Of a stretch of DNA of 64,000 bases, positions 53,136 to 62,269 are shown piece by piece. Position 1 is the stretch's first letter, and each line of letters starts with the position of its first letter. The stretch covers positions 1,124,884 to 1,188,883 of the forward strand of contig SDOX01000002.1 in NCBI GenBank assembly GCA_004565275.1. The letters run 5' to 3'. The translations under genes were made by a program, and so were the position numbers. The DNA comes from Nannochloropsis salina CCMP1776. Taxonomy: Eukaryota; Sar; Eustigmatophyceae; Eustigmatales; Monodopsidaceae. The notes under the pieces are model-generated. The model was not told the DNA's origin and made no database searches. It worked only from the letters and a program-made list of their open reading frames with translations.

Positions 53136-54857
53136 ATGAAAATCTCTCCACCCCCAACCTGTAAAATGGCCAACCCCTCGAACGCCGACATCGCAGGCAT
53201 TCGGCTTATTTTATTAGCTGTGATATTTGTATTTCTCTCCAAGCTCTTTCTCACAAGTAAGTTTAGGCTTCCATGGCAGTGCCATTACCCTCAGAAGGAT
53301 GGAGACCTCCCAAAGCAACCGCAGCGGCCATTTTATCGCGACGAGGGGTCTCTATTGCCCAAGCCCCCTCTATTTTACACGTCAGGAATCACGGTAGAGG
53401 CACAGAAAGCGGCTCATTCTACTTTAAAAAGTGTTGTGGAAAATTATCGGGTGGAATTGGGCCTTCGCATGAAAGCACTACACGACATGGTGTACAAACA
53501 CTTGCCGGGGTGGGAGGATGACAACCAAGAGGAAGAGTGTGCGCATGGCATGTGCATGAACAAAGATCGCCCACCAAAAATTCTCGCAGATGTGACAGAG
53601 GACTTGCAAGCGCGGATGTGGGAACACTTTCTTAAAATTCCTCCATGTTGGCAAGATAACGAAGATTTGCTGGAAGAACTGCTTCGTCTTCCCACTCCAA
53701 TATATGCCTTGCCCTCCCACGAGCAAGTCCCGTGGTCGTACCGTACACCCTGCTCAAGCATTAATCATCTCAACACATCTTTCTCAAGCTCTCCTCCGCT
53801 TTATTCTGCACGTGTCAACGAAACACACTCCCGGTCCCCGTCCGGTGCTTACACGGATGCCATGCAGATTTTCACACATCTCTATCGCGATTGGACCCAG
53901 GACGGGCAGGATGTGCGTCGCAAAACGTATTTTCCCATCCTTGAAACGGTCAACCGCCTTTTCTCCGCGGATCAAAGGCTCAGAGACCCGTCTCAGGGAG
54001 AAATTCACATACTAGTTCCGGGGGCGGGGCTGGGGCGGTTGGCATTTGACCTTGCCTATGGCGAGCATGAGCCGAAAAATCAAGCCAGGCATGTGACAGC
54101 AATGGACATGAGCCCGGCAATGGTGGCGGCGACCTGGGCTGTTCTTGGAGTGGTGCTGGATGCCGCCGTGGGTGAGCAAATGGGCACGAGCGACACCAGA
54201 CGGGGCGAGTCAGAGAGGCGAGAGAAGGGTGAGGTAGGGGGGCGTGTCTTCCATCCTTTCCTGCACGACCCGCTCTTGAACCAAAGGACGCATGTCCGTC
54301 GGTTTTATGCCGCCTCTTTTCCCGACAAGGAGGCCATACAGCTACTCGTTTGCTGCCTTAGGCGTCGCTCTCCCCTCCTGGAAAGGATGCCCGGATCCAC
54401 CCTTTTCCATCCATGTTCCTCCTTAGCCTTGGAGCTCGGAGATTTCCTCCAGCTTGCCCATGTCCCCGCTTGGCGAACCAGTCAGGACGCCGTCGTCACC
54501 TGCTTCTTCCTCGACACGGCGCCCAACCCGCTGGCCTACCTCCGGGTAGTCGATCGTCTACTTCGACCGGGCGGGTACTGGATCAACCTGGGACCTCTCA
54601 ACTACCACCACACGCTGCCACAGGGGGCTTTGCAGTTGACGTTGGAGGAGCTGGAAAGCGTAGCGGAGGCCTTGGGCCTGCGGAAACAGGCTTCGACAAG
54701 CGGGCCGTTGGAGCGCTGTGCCTACCGCCCTCATCCCCCTCTGACTCCTGAGGGGTTTGCCTGCGCGGAGCAGGAGGCGTTCTTGCGTGTGGACATGTAC
54801 CAACCAGAATTGAGCGTATTTCAAAAAGTGTCAGCCCGAGATGAAGAAAGTGGATGA
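53136..54857 (+). CDS. N2227 / carnosine N-methyltransferase-like protein with N-terminal membrane helix
   Basis: The family (N2227; carnosine N-methyltransferase 1, yeast YNL092W) uses S-adenosylmethionine to methylate histidine-containing peptides or proteins. The intronless frame has 573 residues. A hydrophobic helix lies at about 22-43 (GIRLILLAVIFVFLSKLFL), so the enzyme is probably ER- or organelle-anchored, which is not typical of animal members. The catalytic domain covers about 250-550: YRDWTQDG, RKTYFPILETVNRLF, the SAM motif ILVPGAGLGRLAFDLA, AMDMSPAMV, FHPFLHD, ALELGDFLQL, DAVVTCFFLDTAPNPL and the signature LRPGGYWINLGPLNYH. The usual family order is complete. A Gly/Glu/Arg-rich insertion after MVAATWAVLG expands one loop. 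An alternative start is the ATG at 53166, still upstream of the helix. Confidence 0.88.
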   Translation: MKISPPPTCKMANPSNADIAGIRLILLAVIFVFLSKLFLTSKFRLPWQCHYPQKDGDLPKQPQRPFYRDEGSLLPKPPLFYTSGITVEAQKAAHSTLKSVVENYRVELGLRMKALHDMVYKHLPGWEDDNQEEECAHGMCMNKDRPPKILADVTEDLQARMWEHFLKIPPCWQDNEDLLEELLRLPTPIYALPSHEQVPWSYRTPCSSINHLNTSFSSSPPLYSARVNETHSRSPSGAYTDAMQIFTHLYRDWTQDGQDVRRKTYFPILETVNRLFSADQRLRDPSQGEIHILVPGAGLGRLAFDLAYGEHEPKNQARHVTAMDMSPAMVAATWAVLGVVLDAAVGEQMGTSDTRRGESERREKGEVGGRVFHPFLHDPLLNQRTHVRRFYAASFPDKEAIQLLVCCLRRRSPLLERMPGSTLFHPCSSLALELGDFLQLAHVPAWRTSQDAVVTCFFLDTAPNPLAYLRVVDRLLRPGGYWINLGPLNYHHTLPQGALQLTLEELESVAEALGLRKQASTSGPLERCAYRPHPPLTPEGFACAEQEAFLRVDMYQPELSVFQKVSARDEESG

Positions 54858-55048
54858 AAGCATTGTCCATCCCCCAGGCCCTTTCGCCACAGCAACTCGT
54901 GCATGCTTCTGCCTTCAGTTCTTTTGGACTCACGTTCTCTTTTGGAAAAAAGTATCTATGTATAGACGCAGCGGGAAAGCAAACTTCTTTCTCTTCTCCC
55001 CCCCACTCGTCTCTCTCTCCAACTCCCTCGTCTTTTCCCCCATATTCT
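54858..55048. other. Short convergent gap
   Basis: Only 191 bases separate the convergent stops of the N2227-like and prolyl-tRNA synthetase genes, so their 3' UTRs must nearly or actually overlap. Confidence 0.5.
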
Positions 55049-57112
55049 TCAATAAGCCCGAGCGAAAAGGGCGATGTGGGTGGCCGGTTCGCCGCTGTAA
55101 AAGCATTTCCGTGCCTGGACCCTGTCAGGGTCCGCGTTCAAGTCCAAGGGGTAGCAGCGAATCGTAGCTCGGCAATCTTCTTTGATGGCTGCCTCGTTCA
55201 CAGCGTCATCTTTCCATGGGGCCAGGAAGAACCCAATGTCCTCCCGCCCTCCCTCTGCAAGCCGTTCTTTCATTTCCACGTACGCGTCTAACCGGTACGT
55301 GTGCGAGGCCACCCGTTTCTCAGCTTCTTCCAACAGGTAAGACTGGCAAGCTTCCAGCTCGTTTTGAATCACGTGCCCAAAGGTGTTCCCCGCCGGGATG
55401 GTCTCTTTGGCCCCCCCCGTGCGACGCGCCAAGGTCACGACCCCTGCCGCCGCGTCCCTAGGGCCTATTTCCAAGCGTATCGGCACCCCCTTCCGTTCCC
55501 ACTCGAAATATTTGGCACCGGGCCGCATATTTGCGCGGTTGTCGACATGCACCCGTACGTTCTGGGTCCGCAGGGCCGATGCGACCGTGTTCATGAAAGC
55601 CGTGGTCCGGTCATCCTCCTCGCTCCCCGCCCCCTTTAAAATCGGGACGACCACCACCTGCACTGGCGCGACCGAGGGGGGCAGGACCAGGCCCTTGTCG
55701 TCGGAATGCGTCATCACCAAAGCACCGATCAGGCGCGTACTCACCCCCCAGGAGGTGGCCCATACCAACTCCCGCGTCCCCTCCGCCGTCTGGAAATCCA
55801 CGTCGAAGGCTCGGGCAAAGTTTTGCCCCAAGAAATGACTGGTACCGCTCTGCAACGCCCATCCGTTTTGCATCAAGGCTTCAATCGTGAAGGTCTCCTC
55901 CGCGCCCGCGAAACGCTCGCTGGCGCTTTTCACCCCCTTGACGACGGGCAGGGCCAGCATGTCCCTACACACGTTCCCATATAAATCCAACTGATCACGG
56001 GCGTACCCCACGGCCTCCTCCCGCGACGCGTGCGCGGTGTGTCCTTCCTGCCATAAGAACTCGGAGGACCGGAGGAAGGGCCGTGTCCGCAGCTCCCACC
56101 GGACCACGTTGGCCCATTGGTTGATCTTGAGGGGCAGGTCCCGATGGGACGTAATCCACTTGCCAAACATGTTCCAAATCATCGTCTCCGACGTCGGTCG
56201 CACGATCAGGGGTTCTTCGAGCTGGGCACTTGGGTCTGGGACAAGGCCAGGGCCGCCCGCTGGGTCCACACAAAGACGGTGGTGGGTGACGACCGCGCAT
56301 TCTTTGGCAAAGCCTTCCACGTGCTCGGCTTCCTTGCTCAAGAAAGAGCGTGGGATAAAGAGGGGAAAGTAGGCGTTTTGAGCGCCGTTCGCTTTGATTC
56401 GTTTGTCAAGCTCGTCGCGCAAGGCGTCCCAGAGGGCCATGCCGTACGGCTTGATGACCATGCACCCTTTCACCGGACTTTGGTCCACCAAATCCGCAGC
56501 GGCGATCACGTCCAGGTACCACTGCGAATAATTCTCGTCGCGCGGAGTAATGACCAGGGAGCTTCGATCCGCATGCTGCTTCATCACACCTTCCTCCTCG
56601 TCGGCGTCGCCTGCTGCGAGCTTTGTCTTCTGTTTGCCTCCATTCTTTGCGCCGTGTTTTTTCCCCCCGCCAGCCTTGGGTGGGTCGTAGGGCACGCCCG
56701 CTACGTCTTCAAACTGGGCTTTCAGGTCCAACAACTCGCTTATTAAGGGTTGAAGAGCTGTTTTGTCGGCTCCACCAGATTTCAAGCCTCGAATCTCGTC
56801 CCCTTTGCGCCCAATAGCTGCGCGGAGGGTTTCCAAGGCAGGGCTAGAGACCCCCGGGGTACTGCTGCTAAAGAGTCGGCTTCGGGCATGGCCTTTGATT
56901 CTTCTTCTGTCAGGGCGTGTAGAGGCAGAGAAAGGTGCACGCGAGTACGAGGAGAGGGAAGCAAAGGCTTGTGGAAGATAGTTCCGTAGGGCAGGAGAAG
57001 GACGCGGGGCGACCCAAGCCGCGAGGGGGGCCAGACGTCCTGTCAACAAAAGAATCATGCCAGCACTGCCAAAGAGGAGACGGCGGCCACGCAGCAATGG
57101 CTGGGGCAGCAT
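55049..57112 (-). CDS. Prolyl-tRNA synthetase, eukaryotic type, with WHEP domain and plastid-type leader
   Basis: Charges tRNA-Pro with proline. The intronless frame has 687 residues. Residues 1-33 form a signal peptide ending LAAW|VAP, followed by a Ser/Arg-rich transit-like stretch to about 88: a bipartite ochrophyte plastid leader. A WHEP domain follows (about 91-145; LRAAIGRKGDEIRGLKSGG), then a Lys/Gly linker. The class II core shows SQWYLDVIAAADLVDQSPVK, motif 1 in GCMVIKPYGMALWDALRDEL, motif 2 in WELRTRPFLRSSEFLWQEGH, and motif 3 region GTRELVWATSWGVSTRLIGA. The anticodon-binding and C-terminal zinc-like domains end in FARAY, the Tyr terminus of the archaeal/eukaryotic ProRS class. The eukaryotic-type enzyme with an organelle leader suggests dual use or replacement of the bacterial-type plastid enzyme. 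An internal start after the leader could give a cytosolic form. Confidence 0.93.
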   Translation of the reverse strand: MLPQPLLRGRRLLFGSAGMILLLTGRLAPLAAWVAPRPSPALRNYLPQAFASLSSYSRAPFSASTRPDRRRIKGHARSRLFSSSTPGVSSPALETLRAAIGRKGDEIRGLKSGGADKTALQPLISELLDLKAQFEDVAGVPYDPPKAGGGKKHGAKNGGKQKTKLAAGDADEEEGVMKQHADRSSLVITPRDENYSQWYLDVIAAADLVDQSPVKGCMVIKPYGMALWDALRDELDKRIKANGAQNAYFPLFIPRSFLSKEAEHVEGFAKECAVVTHHRLCVDPAGGPGLVPDPSAQLEEPLIVRPTSETMIWNMFGKWITSHRDLPLKINQWANVVRWELRTRPFLRSSEFLWQEGHTAHASREEAVGYARDQLDLYGNVCRDMLALPVVKGVKSASERFAGAEETFTIEALMQNGWALQSGTSHFLGQNFARAFDVDFQTAEGTRELVWATSWGVSTRLIGALVMTHSDDKGLVLPPSVAPVQVVVVPILKGAGSEEDDRTTAFMNTVASALRTQNVRVHVDNRANMRPGAKYFEWERKGVPIRLEIGPRDAAAGVVTLARRTGGAKETIPAGNTFGHVIQNELEACQSYLLEEAEKRVASHTYRLDAYVEMKERLAEGGREDIGFFLAPWKDDAVNEAAIKEDCRATIRCYPLDLNADPDRVQARKCFYSGEPATHIALFARAY

Positions 57113-58304
57113 GCGTGGGTGGATGCACGCGGAAAAGGTAGTCCCTGTGAAAAGGAACAGGTTGTCACCCCAAGAGAAGCAAGGACGGACACAAGCGTGA
57201 GCGCTAGGAAAACTCGGTCATGCACGAGGGCTAGCATGACTGACGGAGGCGAAGTAGCCCCTATGAGAGACAATGTCAAATCAGCTGGTATTACAATATG
57301 CTTCTTCTATCTTTTAGTGCATTCATCCCTGCGATTTCTCCTGCGTTGTATTTCGTGGTGGAAGAATCGACTGAAGGGCTCTGACAGGGAGATATTCCAT
57401 TTCATAGCTCGATTTGCCGCGGGCCGCACAATTACGCCATTTTCATCCAATGCAGTGTAAAAAATTATAGCATGTCATCCATTGAAGTTGGTCAAAAAGC
57501 CCATCAGCATGCCCAGCTAGTTTGTAGTTGGGAGGTTAGGAGGGTCATGAAGCTCACGACTACCGCTTTCCCGCGACACTTATCCTTCATTCAGCATCTG
57601 ATTCGCCTATTGCACGATAGAACTAAGGCATGTTTATTCAAAATGGATGCGAAACGACGCCTAAGGCACCGGAAAGCCGGTATGTCTTGCTAAAGGTGTC
57701 GTTCATTTCCCCCCCTCCCGTGAACGCTGACGCCACGGTTTCAGTGCTCGTTCGCGCCGGAATCCTTCAGTGACTGAACTTACGCATTGTTTAGACCAAT
57801 TTGTTTTTAATACCGCAATATCTTTTGCCTTAAAACTTCACATGCTACTTTTGAACAACGTTCCGCATCATGCTGGATTTTTTGGAAGCTGTTGGAAGGT
57901 CTGTGCGCGTAAATGGTATCCAACGTGTCTTCATGACTCTGAGTCGGATGGGCCGTCCGTGACCTGGGTGCTGACGGCTCTGGTGATTGGAATAAAGAGT
58001 TCAGCTGATGACAAAATGCTTAAACACTTTCTACAGCCTATCTCGAAGCCATTGGCCATTCCGCACTCTTCTCCAGTGTGTGTTTCAGCAAGTGGAAACT
58101 TTGCTCGCAAACAATGGGCCACTTCCTTTCTTTTTTTTGTTTTGATGTCTACCCTCTCCTCCTTCCGTTTCCACGTGGGTGGATGCCACCACTCTTCATT
58201 ACAAGGTTGCCAAAATGGTTTGAAGGTGCAAAAAGGATATTGTTGCAAGCACTGGGGGAAGGTCATGCGTCGAGTAACACCCCTCACGTGCGAGGTGCCT
58301 CGGT

Positions 58305-58381
58305 TGCACCGCATTTCGAACCCAGGATGTGAGACACAATTGAGCTTAAGTCAATCCCCTTAACCACTCGGGCATGCTTGC
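58305..58381 (-). pseudogene. tRNA-Leu(UAA)-like relic, possibly the head of a tRNA-derived SINE
   Basis: Reading the minus strand from 58381: an acceptor-like GCAAGCA, TG, a D-arm CCC GAGTGGTTAA GGG (an A-box match), and an anticodon stem-loop with six pairs and the seven-base loop CTTAAGC, giving anticodon UAA (58348-58346). A variable-arm stretch and GGGTTCGAA (B-box core) follow. The 3' side of the T-stem that should follow TTCGAA is missing, as if about six bases were deleted, and the 3' acceptor half is only partly complementary (TGCGGTGC). It is therefore unlikely to be a working tRNA but may keep RNA polymerase III boxes. About 160 bases further along the same strand is an A-rich patch (about 58145-58122), which fits a SINE tail. 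A plain tRNA pseudogene is the alternative. Confidence 0.5.
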
Positions 58382-58399
58382 AGCTTCAACTCAATGAGT

Positions 58400-59340
58400 C
58401 GTACCTATGCATTTATCAAATCGTCTATCGATTAGTACGACGTTTTGTGCCAGAAGCTGTCTTGTGAGCCACTTCTGCACTTGTAAGACAGGTCGTAGAG
58501 GTTGATGATGCGCGAGGCGCACAAACAGTATAAGTATCTCTCGTACAGCGTACGAAATCGGGCTTTCCACATTTTTTGCTGGTTTAGAGCTTGTGCTTGC
58601 TTCTCTTAAAATTTCCTATCCATCTCCCTCGACGAATCCCACTCTTCACTTTTCTCAGGGCTACTAAGTCTCATTAAATTACATTTTAGGGGTTGGAATC
58701 ATTTTATAAAAAAAGAAAAAATCACAATCGTAATAGTATGCTTAGCGAAGTCCCGCGCATAGAAGATGCTTGATTACAACAGGCCTATGGATGCTCAGGT
58801 TGTGATTTTGAAATAAGCGTCCAAAAACATATTAAAAAAATAGAATCCATCTTCCTGGTCCAAAACTATATTGGAATCCAATATAACATGTGTTCCAAAA
58901 AATGCTACAGTTTGAAATCTTTGAGAAAACATGGATAACAGCTTCTTTTCTTTGAAAAATTGTACGTTCTACCATTTTGTATGAAATGAAGCGAGGAAGG
59001 AATGTTTGGCTTCAGCTGTATTTACATTAACACCGAAGGAGAGGAAGCTACTCGACCGACTTCTGCGTGGCCGTAGCCAACAACACGATATATTGCAGTA
59101 AAGTATTAGTGGACGATTCACCAACAACAGAAAGCGGTCGAAGATAAGACTGAAAGTTTCAGAGAAATAAGCTAAGATTTCTTACTTCGTCCTCAGCCTG
59201 TTCGTGCGTCAGCACTCTATCCCTCAGCTTGCTTTATTGTAATAATATTTTCAAGAAAAGAGGAACAATTTGTCTTACGAATGGACATGTACCTTAATTT
59301 GTAACCTCGTACAACTTTTCCACGCGTAGGTCTTTACTCT
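58400..59340. other. AT-rich island without genes
   Basis: Base composition shifts sharply to A+T compared with flanking coding DNA. Long A and T runs occur (for example around 58700-58730 and 58830-58900). No open frame of interest, tRNA or inverted repeat was recognised. Could be old transposon debris, a matrix-attachment-like region or an origin-like segment; nothing in the sequence decides this. Confidence 0.45.
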
Positions 59341-60652
59341 TTCCATCCTATCGGACCGTAGACTCGACAGGACACAGGAGCACCCATGACTGTCCATCAC
59401 AAGTAGCATATCCGTCCCAATAAACATAAAAACCACGCGCACACACAACACTCAAACATCTCCATTGACAGATTGCCTCCTTCTATCTGGAAAGGGGGGG
59501 AAAGCAGCTGCCGGTTCCCCCCAAAAAGGCGAGGGCCTTTTTTTTTGTTCTTGCTTGCGGTGCGTCCACGTCATTCTTTCTCCAAAAGCACCTGCTGCCA
59601 CGTTTTAAGATCTTGCCGGGATCGAGGCCATTTCGGCCGTGCGCCTCCTTTTCCGTCCCATGCGGGTGCACCCTTCCTTTCTTTTCTGCTAAAGTAAGGC
59701 GTACGAGACCGTGTGGAGGCAGGGTGCGACACGATCCGGCGTGTTTTTGCGTTGGCGGCGTCGAGGCCCCCGGAAGCTCTTTGCGAGTGCGTGGTCCTTT
59801 TCCCCGCCGCCTGCTGATCTTCCCAGAACGGAATAAAATTGCACCGCGTTCTTTTGGGATCGAGAATGCGATTTTATGTCGACGTGAAAACATCACTACA
59901 TTTTTGCCCCTTCTCTGTGCAGAGCATGACCATTGTTTCGGTGCATAGTGCGCTTTGTACTTTCCGCCCGTCGTGCAGATGGCCTTGACGCGAGGACAAG
60001 CTTGCAAGTTGTTGGTTGCCTTTGTGGCTCGGATGTAGGGTTGTTCGAGACCTTTGCGAGGCATGCCTTCTCGTTCGCATTCGATTAAGAGTGACCATGT
60101 CAGTCGAAGGCCCACTAGTAACTCATCGGCCTCTCCTGTCTCCCGCTCTTGGGCACGTGCTGCTTGCGTACATAAACGAGAAGGCGAGCGTACCCACGCA
60201 CAGGGACTTCTCTCGCGGGCCACGCCTAGTACTCGGTGCTTACACCCGTCACCTATCATCTTTTACTTGGTTGTCAACTGTGTGCATGCGCGTGCACCCC
60301 CTGCCTCTGCTCTTCCTTATTGCCTTGGGTGTTATAAGCAGGTGTGCCGTCTCGTACTCCTTTGTGTCGTAACACTCCCGTCGAGCCCCTCACGCGTTTA
60401 CACCGTTGCGTGGGACTTTGTTGTCCGTGAACCATGACCATTCTCACAAGTCCTGATCACACCAAAGCGCCCTGTGCCCGTGGTCCTGTCAGTGCGCCCT
60501 ACACCCGGCGCTTGCCCTCTCTCGTCTGCCTATATGGAAAGTCTCTACAGATGCACTGACCCTTCTTTTCCCTCCCCCGCACCTTCCCTCACAGCACGCA
60601 AGCCTCCACGCTTTCTTCCTTTACCTCTTCCACCGTCGCGTCCTCGAGTAGC

Positions 60653-62269
60653 ATGGCCGCCGTTCCTGCTGCCAACCAAGCTGGGCTTCTGCTCAAGGTC
60701 CAGGAGGCTATCAAAGCCGGGCTTCCGGACAAAGCCCTTGCCGACACGGTCAAATCCGAAGTTTCCCACGCGATGGGCGCCGATTCCGAGCCAGATTCCC
60801 TCAAGGAAATGCACGACGGGATCGTCTACAAATTCTTGGTGAACGGGGAGTGGAGGAAGTCCACCTCGGGTCGCACCATCTCCAACTTGACGCCCTACGA
60901 CGAGACCATCTGCTATGAGGTCCAAGCCTGTACGCGGGAGGAGATCGACGAGGCCTACGCCACTGCCCATGCCGCCCAACGTGTCTGGGCGAAAACCCCC
61001 ATTTGGAAACGGGCCGAGCTCCTGCACAAGGCGGCCACAGTCCTGCGTCAGTACGCGGCGTTGATTGCCACGCCTGTCCTTCGGGAGGTGGGGAAAAACC
61101 GAAAATCCGCCTACGACGAGGTGGTGCGCACCGCGGAATTGTTGGATTTCGCCGCGGAGGAAGGGGTCCGAATCAATGGGGAGGTCATGTCCTCGGACGC
61201 CTGGGTAGGGCAAAAACGCAACAAGCTCGCCATTGTGGAACGCGTCCCTGTGGGCGTCGTCCTGTGCATTCCCCCTTTCAACTACCCCATCAACCTTTGC
61301 GGCTCCAAGATCGGCCCGGCGCTGATTGCTGGTAACGCGGTAGTGGTCAAGACCCCGACTCAGGGGGCTGTCTCCACCTTGCATTTAGGTGCGGCCTTCA
61401 AGATCGCGGGTGCCCCCCCTGGACTGGTGAACGTGGTGACGGGAAAAGGCTCCGAGATCGGAGACTACCTGGTGCAGCACCCGGGAGCCAACCTCATCTC
61501 TTTCACGGGCGGGGCCACGGGCATTGACGTGTCCAAAAAAGCGGGCATGGTGCCCTTACAGATGGAATTGGGGGGGAAGGACGCTTGCATTGTCTTGCCC
61601 GATGCGGACTTGGAATTGGCCTCGACGGCCATCGTCAAGGGCGGATTTTCCTATTCGGGCCAGCGGTGCACGGCCGTGAAGATTGTCTTTGCGACGGCGG
61701 AGATTGCGGACGCCTTGTTGGAGAAAGTGTTGGCCAAATTGGCGAAATTGACCATTGGGCATCCCGAGGAGAATGCGGACATCACGGCGGTCATCAACAA
61801 GAAGAGCGCCGACTACATCGAAAGCCTGGTCATGGACGCCGAGAGCAAAGGCGCCACGTTGACTACGCCGTACAAGCGCGTCGGGAACCTGATCCATCCC
61901 TTGATCATCGACCACGTAAAGGAGAACATGAAGCTCCACTGGGAAGAACCTTTTGGCCCCGTCCTCCCCTTTGTCCGCGTGGGCGACGCGGCTGAGGCGG
62001 TGACCTTGGCGAACAAGTCCTCCATGGGCCTGCAAGGCTGCGTTTTCACCCAGGACATCAATCGTGCCATCCTCGTAGCCAACGAGCTGGCGGCCGGAAC
62101 GATTCAAATCAACGGTCCTCCCGCCCGCGGGCCTGACCACTTCCCCTTCACGGGCTTCAAGGACTCTGGCATCGGGGCGCAAGGGATCAAGTACAGCATT
62201 GAGAGCATGAGCAAAGTGAAAAGTTTCGTCATCAACCTGCCCGAAGCGGCCCATCCTCAAGGCCATTAA
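60653..62269 (+). CDS. GapN: NADP-dependent non-phosphorylating glyceraldehyde-3-phosphate dehydrogenase (GapN, ALDH11 family)
   Basis: GapN oxidises glyceraldehyde-3-phosphate directly to 3-phosphoglycerate, yielding cytosolic NADPH and bypassing ATP formation. The intronless frame codes 538 residues, slightly longer than the usual ~475-500 because of a 40-50-residue N-terminal extension. Aldehyde dehydrogenase landmarks are all present: the catalytic Asn210 in CIPPFNYPINL, cofactor-site Lys233 region VVVKTPTQGA, Glu305 in LQMELGGKDA, and nucleophile Cys339 in SGQRCTAVK, followed by EEPFGPVLPFVRV and GPDHFPFTGFKDSGIG. Arg/Thr-rich sequences near RGPDHFPF are typical of GapN. No organelle leader is seen, which agrees with a cytosolic enzyme linked to plastid triose-phosphate export in algae and plants. 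Start chosen at the first ATG before the conserved region. Confidence 0.93.
   Translation: MAAVPAANQAGLLLKVQEAIKAGLPDKALADTVKSEVSHAMGADSEPDSLKEMHDGIVYKFLVNGEWRKSTSGRTISNLTPYDETICYEVQACTREEIDEAYATAHAAQRVWAKTPIWKRAELLHKAATVLRQYAALIATPVLREVGKNRKSAYDEVVRTAELLDFAAEEGVRINGEVMSSDAWVGQKRNKLAIVERVPVGVVLCIPPFNYPINLCGSKIGPALIAGNAVVVKTPTQGAVSTLHLGAAFKIAGAPPGLVNVVTGKGSEIGDYLVQHPGANLISFTGGATGIDVSKKAGMVPLQMELGGKDACIVLPDADLELASTAIVKGGFSYSGQRCTAVKIVFATAEIADALLEKVLAKLAKLTIGHPEENADITAVINKKSADYIESLVMDAESKGATLTTPYKRVGNLIHPLIIDHVKENMKLHWEEPFGPVLPFVRVGDAAEAVTLANKSSMGLQGCVFTQDINRAILVANELAAGTIQINGPPARGPDHFPFTGFKDSGIGAQGIKYSIESMSKVKSFVINLPEAAHPQGH

Larger units (their letters stand above)
57113..60652. other. Long AT-rich intergenic region with relic elements
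   Basis: 3.5 kb between two divergent genes, the largest gap of the window. It holds a tRNA-Leu-like relic (58305-58381, -) and a very AT-rich stretch (about 58400-59340) without open frames of note. Frames of 197 codons (57770-58363 +) and 258 codons (59483-60259 -) lack domains; the second is mostly composition-driven. The final 300 bases before GapN are pyrimidine-rich, with a TATATGG sequence at 60531 that could act as a TATA-like element for GapN. Confidence 0.4.

Noticed and set aside
57770-58363. 197-codon plus-strand frame
   Set aside because: It runs through the tRNA-Leu-like relic and the A-rich tail of the putative SINE, so it is unlikely to be coding.
59483-60259. 258-codon minus-strand frame upstream of GapN
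   Set aside because: No domain, leader or splice partner; composition like a random GC-rich frame.
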